Assembly (NCBI GenBank): GCA_038496675.1
Contig: CM076650.1
Coordinates: 24,305,601-24,369,600 of the forward strand
Length of the DNA stretch: 64,000 bases
Source: Rachycentron canadum
Taxonomy: Eukaryota; Chordata; Actinopteri; Carangiformes; Rachycentridae
Direction: 5' to 3'
The position numbers and the translations under genes were made by a program. Below the pieces are notes generated by a model, which ran no database searches, was not told the origin of the DNA, and saw only the letters and a list, made by a program, of their open reading frames with translations. Below are positions 60,861 through 64,000 of the stretch, piece by piece; positions within the stretch are counted from its first letter, which is position 1; each line of letters opens with the position of its first letter.

Positions 60861-63239
60861 GTTTGTGGTGTTTACTGAACATTCACTGTCTTCAATTGTA
60901 GTCTAGCTCCATGATTTAAGTGTAGACCTGGGTACCTGACTAAAACGCCTTTACATATTATATGGTGATTTTACCAAATTTAGACCAAAGTTTTTGGCTT
61001 AAGTCCACTGTTTGTTGGTTCTGTCTCCTGTTTGATGCTGAGAGGCTGCAGTGGTGTACAGTTGTGTTTGGCTGTTTTAAGGTTGATGAGGCTGAAACAA
61101 ACTGTAAAGTTATCGAGCCTAAAACCAAAACATCAGCTGAATGAGGCTAAAATATGAAACAGTTGGATAATGATCAATGCCATGAACAATTGCTGTAACA
61201 TTACACATTACACTTTTTTTTTCATTGTTTAAACACAAATATTGATTAATGTAGTTAAAAAGTATTAGGGTATCAGTAAACCCAGATCAGTAAATCACTT
61301 CTCTCCAAGCACAAGCAATCACACACACGCACACACACATACACACACACACACACCCTCTTGACTCAGGTATTTATTACTCTCTTATTAGAAATGATAT
61401 TTTGTGTCCATTTTGCCAATTTTTAAAATGTTATCAGCTCTTCTCATATTTGTCTTTAAGCTAATGCATTTTTCAAAACATTAGGGGAGGACAGCAGACA
61501 GGGCAGTGAGGGCTTAGTGACATAATATGTTGTGTCATGTCACCAAGTCATGAAACACTGAGTAAATGTTTGTCTGCAATCCACCAAAACAAAGTGAAGC
61601 CCATCCAACTGCTTTTCCCTCAAGTCTGGCGTCACATATGAACTATACAACATTGCAGAGGAAAAGCCAAAGAATGATGAGGGTCAGACCACAAATCAAG
61701 CCATGCAATCTCAAGCATGTCTCAAGAATGAGGGAAGAGAGCTCCAGTCTCCACCTATGTTTTCCCCTGTTTACATCTCCACCGCAGAGCTGGAGCGATT
61801 AAGAAATGCACTACACAGTCAGACTGAAACTGCCTTACTTTATTTATTAGCTAGAATTATTTATTAATTTTCAGTCGTGCATAACAGAAGTGCAGCAATA
61901 AAAAACAACTATAAAACAAAAAACAAAGACCAAGGTCTGTATCTTAATACCCCGAGAGAACCCACAAGTGTCTGTCTAAAGGTTACTGGCCTCACGTTGG
62001 TGACTCAGGCACTTGTTGCCGAGGCCCAGCTGAATTCACACAGTTAAATGAGGGATATCGACATGAAGCGTGTGAGTCACTAAATTGCAGCCTTTTTTAA
62101 ATGGTACTGTGCTGTAGATGTTCATTTTCCTCGACTAAGCTCAATTGCCTCCGTTCTGCTGCTTCTAAATGTCAGCGGTGGACAAATTGAAATGCCAACA
62201 GAAACTCTGAAATATTACTTTATACTTCACAGCCTACACACAGAAGGTCTTACCCAGAGATCATTGCATTCACACGTCAGGTATTTCACTGACAGTCATC
62301 CAGATTAACTTCAGGCTACACAGACTATAAATAAGCAAGAAACACAAGGGTCAAAGTAAAAAAAAAATGAAGGGCCATGGGTAATAAGGTGAGGTTAATA
62401 TTTTCTCTCCTCTAATTCTGCATCATGTAACACATCACCATATGTCTATCTCCCCTTGGTTTTTTAGTAAAATTCATAGTAATAAACAGAAGCTACTGAG
62501 GAGGTGTACCACTCGGAAACATAGGTACACAGCGTTCCTGCTCCCGTGCTACATGACGTTTTTCTTTGGGAATGCTGACTAATTCTTGGTGCATGGGTAT
62601 CTGTAGCAGGCTGTGCAGCCTCGGAGAGGCCAGAGCCAGTAAATCATGTCTGCAGGGAGACATCAGTCGCTTTTATAGTAACACACTATCTGCCTTTGTT
62701 TGATATTTGCCTGAGCAATGCACTACTTCTGCCTGTTGTGATTTTGGTTTTAACTAGAGGGCATTTGTCCCAGGTTTCATTTTTGTGTTAAATAATTAAC
62801 ATCTGTAAGACTTTTCATCACTATAGAGACAAAGATGGAAATAGTTTTACATAGACTATTACTATTTTTTTTTTTTTTATTGACGTTGCTCCTGGTGTTG
62901 CATCCAAACTCCTGTCACACTCCACTCCCCACATCCCTGAAAAGAACTTGAAACTACCACCTGCACTAGTTATGACATATTGCTGTCATTCAAACATCAT
63001 GTGTCTCTACAATCACAGTGTCTTTAAAAGATAAGCATGGTGAGATTCTATATTTTCACTGCCAATAAATCCAATGAAAAGATCAACACCAGCAATGAAT
63101 CAGTGAGTGAATCATACAGGGTGACATGTTCCTTCATGAACATGGCCACTGGAGCTTGTTTTGACTCAGTCCCACATGCAGTTTTCTACTGTTGTAAGGG
63201 CTCATGAATCTGCAACGGAAAGTAACTCAGTTTACAAAA
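60861..63239 (+). other. kcnq5 intron 9, 5' part
   Basis: Sequence after the microexon up to the repeat at the right edge. It holds a (CA)n tract at 61320-61357. I searched for the next conserved KCNQ5 exon (SxKLSFKERVRM) and do not see it, so it lies beyond the window. Confidence 0.8.
61320..61357. repeat. (CA)n microsatellite, imperfect
   Basis: CA repeats with single G and T interruptions in intron 9. Confidence 0.95.
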
Positions 63240-63740
63240 GAACTATTTATACCTGCTTCTATTGGATTGTGAACTGCCATTTTGAAGCCTAGAGTTTGTA
63301 ATTTGGCTGTTGCCATCTTGGTTTTTGAAAATAGTAAACCATATTTCAATGAGAAGGCAGGACTGACGGCCTGCTATGTCGTCTATCCTGACTGTCACAC
63401 AGGTTGCTGTGTGTGGTACAGTCTGTCAATCACACGGTAGTCACACCCTAATGCGTACCCTGATTTATGGCCTATTGTCCTCTAAATAGGACAATTATTT
63501 AAAAAATTATTGAAACTACAGATTAAGACAAGAGAGCTTGAGAGAAAACTTTATTGAGGTAATAAATCAAGTAAGAACTAGGACCATTTTCCCATAGATT
63601 TCAATATAATCGGATTTCCTTTTGCAACTATTGAAGTTGTCTCCTGCTGGTTAATAGGGATGCAGGTTTAAGGCAGTTTTGCATTAACTTCACCTTTCAG
63701 TCCTGGAGTCTTATATTGACTTTACATACAGTCTGTGGTT
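63240..63740 (+). repeat. interspersed repeat, nearly full copy
   Basis: The order of words (gaactgccattttgaagcct, gttgccatcttggttttt, caggtttaaggca, and a tacagtctgtgg end) is that of an interspersed repeat I know from many teleost genomes, probably non-autonomous. A fragment of the same family lies at 32440-32610. The class (SINE-like or DNA element) is uncertain. Confidence 0.6.
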
Positions 63741-64000
63741 AAAGCCTACAGAGGCCAGCTGTTTCAGCTTTTTTATTTTTCATGACAACATTATTTGCTG
63801 TTTGTGAACCAATTTACATCTTTAGCAGGAACCAGTTGTTTTCGAACACATACAAGGTGGGGGAGTGAGAGAGCACTGAGAGATGGATTAATACAGTTAA
63901 GAGTTTTGGTCTTTCCATTAGATTTGTTGACAGAGGACAAACTATCACTGGCCGGACCGTTTGAAGTAAAACTGTACATGTTCTATCCAAAATGCAGGAC

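Overview
This is vertebrate nuclear DNA, almost certainly from a teleost fish. It is AT-rich, has small exons in long introns with GT-AG borders, carries long (TG)n/(CA)n microsatellites, and contains degraded repeats of types familiar from teleosts: tRNA-derived SINEs, Tc1-like transposon relics and an L2/CR1-like LINE end. The repeats suggest a percomorph-type fish, but this is an inference. There are no bacterial genes, CRISPR arrays or operons.

The one gene that can be supported is a plus-strand voltage-gated potassium channel of the Kv7/KCNQ family, identified as kcnq5. Exons 2 to 9 lie between 46977 and 60860: exon 2 (46977-47067, 91 nt), exon 3 (48700-48826, 127 nt), exon 4 (51633-51808, 176 nt), exon 5 (53785-53910, 126 nt), exon 6 (55871-55981, 111 nt), exon 7 (57722-57817, 96 nt), two candidate alternative exons 8 (8a 58459-58547, 89 nt; 8b 58809-58903, 95 nt) and a 27-nt exon 9 (60834-60860). 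Together they encode the end of S1 through S6, including the S4 sensor, the TIGYGD selectivity filter and the PAG hinge, plus the start of the calmodulin-binding C-terminal helix A. Exon 1 (N terminus and start of S1) and the C-terminal exons (rest of the cytoplasmic domain) are not in the window.

The most interesting finding is the tandem pair of exons 8a and 8b. Exon 8b encodes the KCNQ5-type segment (CVWRSYAADENSV...). Exon 8a, only 261 nt upstream, encodes the KCNQ2/3/4-type version of the same segment (AAWRYYSTDSTRPYL...). Both start in phase 0 and end in phase 2. Using both, or neither, breaks the frame, which is the arithmetic expected of mutually exclusive exons. Exon 8a would use a GC rather than a GT donor. 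If real, the channel could switch calmodulin-binding helix A between two types.

The first 46.98 kb has no recognisable coding exon and is best read as kcnq5 intron 1, a very long intron in this gene family. It holds microsatellites, a 21-bp minisatellite, transposon relics (Tc1-like at about 29.5 and 36.8-37.2 kb, a LINE end at 39.0 kb, SINEs at 39.7, 42.2 and 45.4 kb), an assembly gap (19254-19639), two perfect RFX X-box palindromes and a few stretches that look like conserved non-coding elements. The last 3.1 kb is intron 9 and ends in a nearly complete copy of an interspersed repeat.
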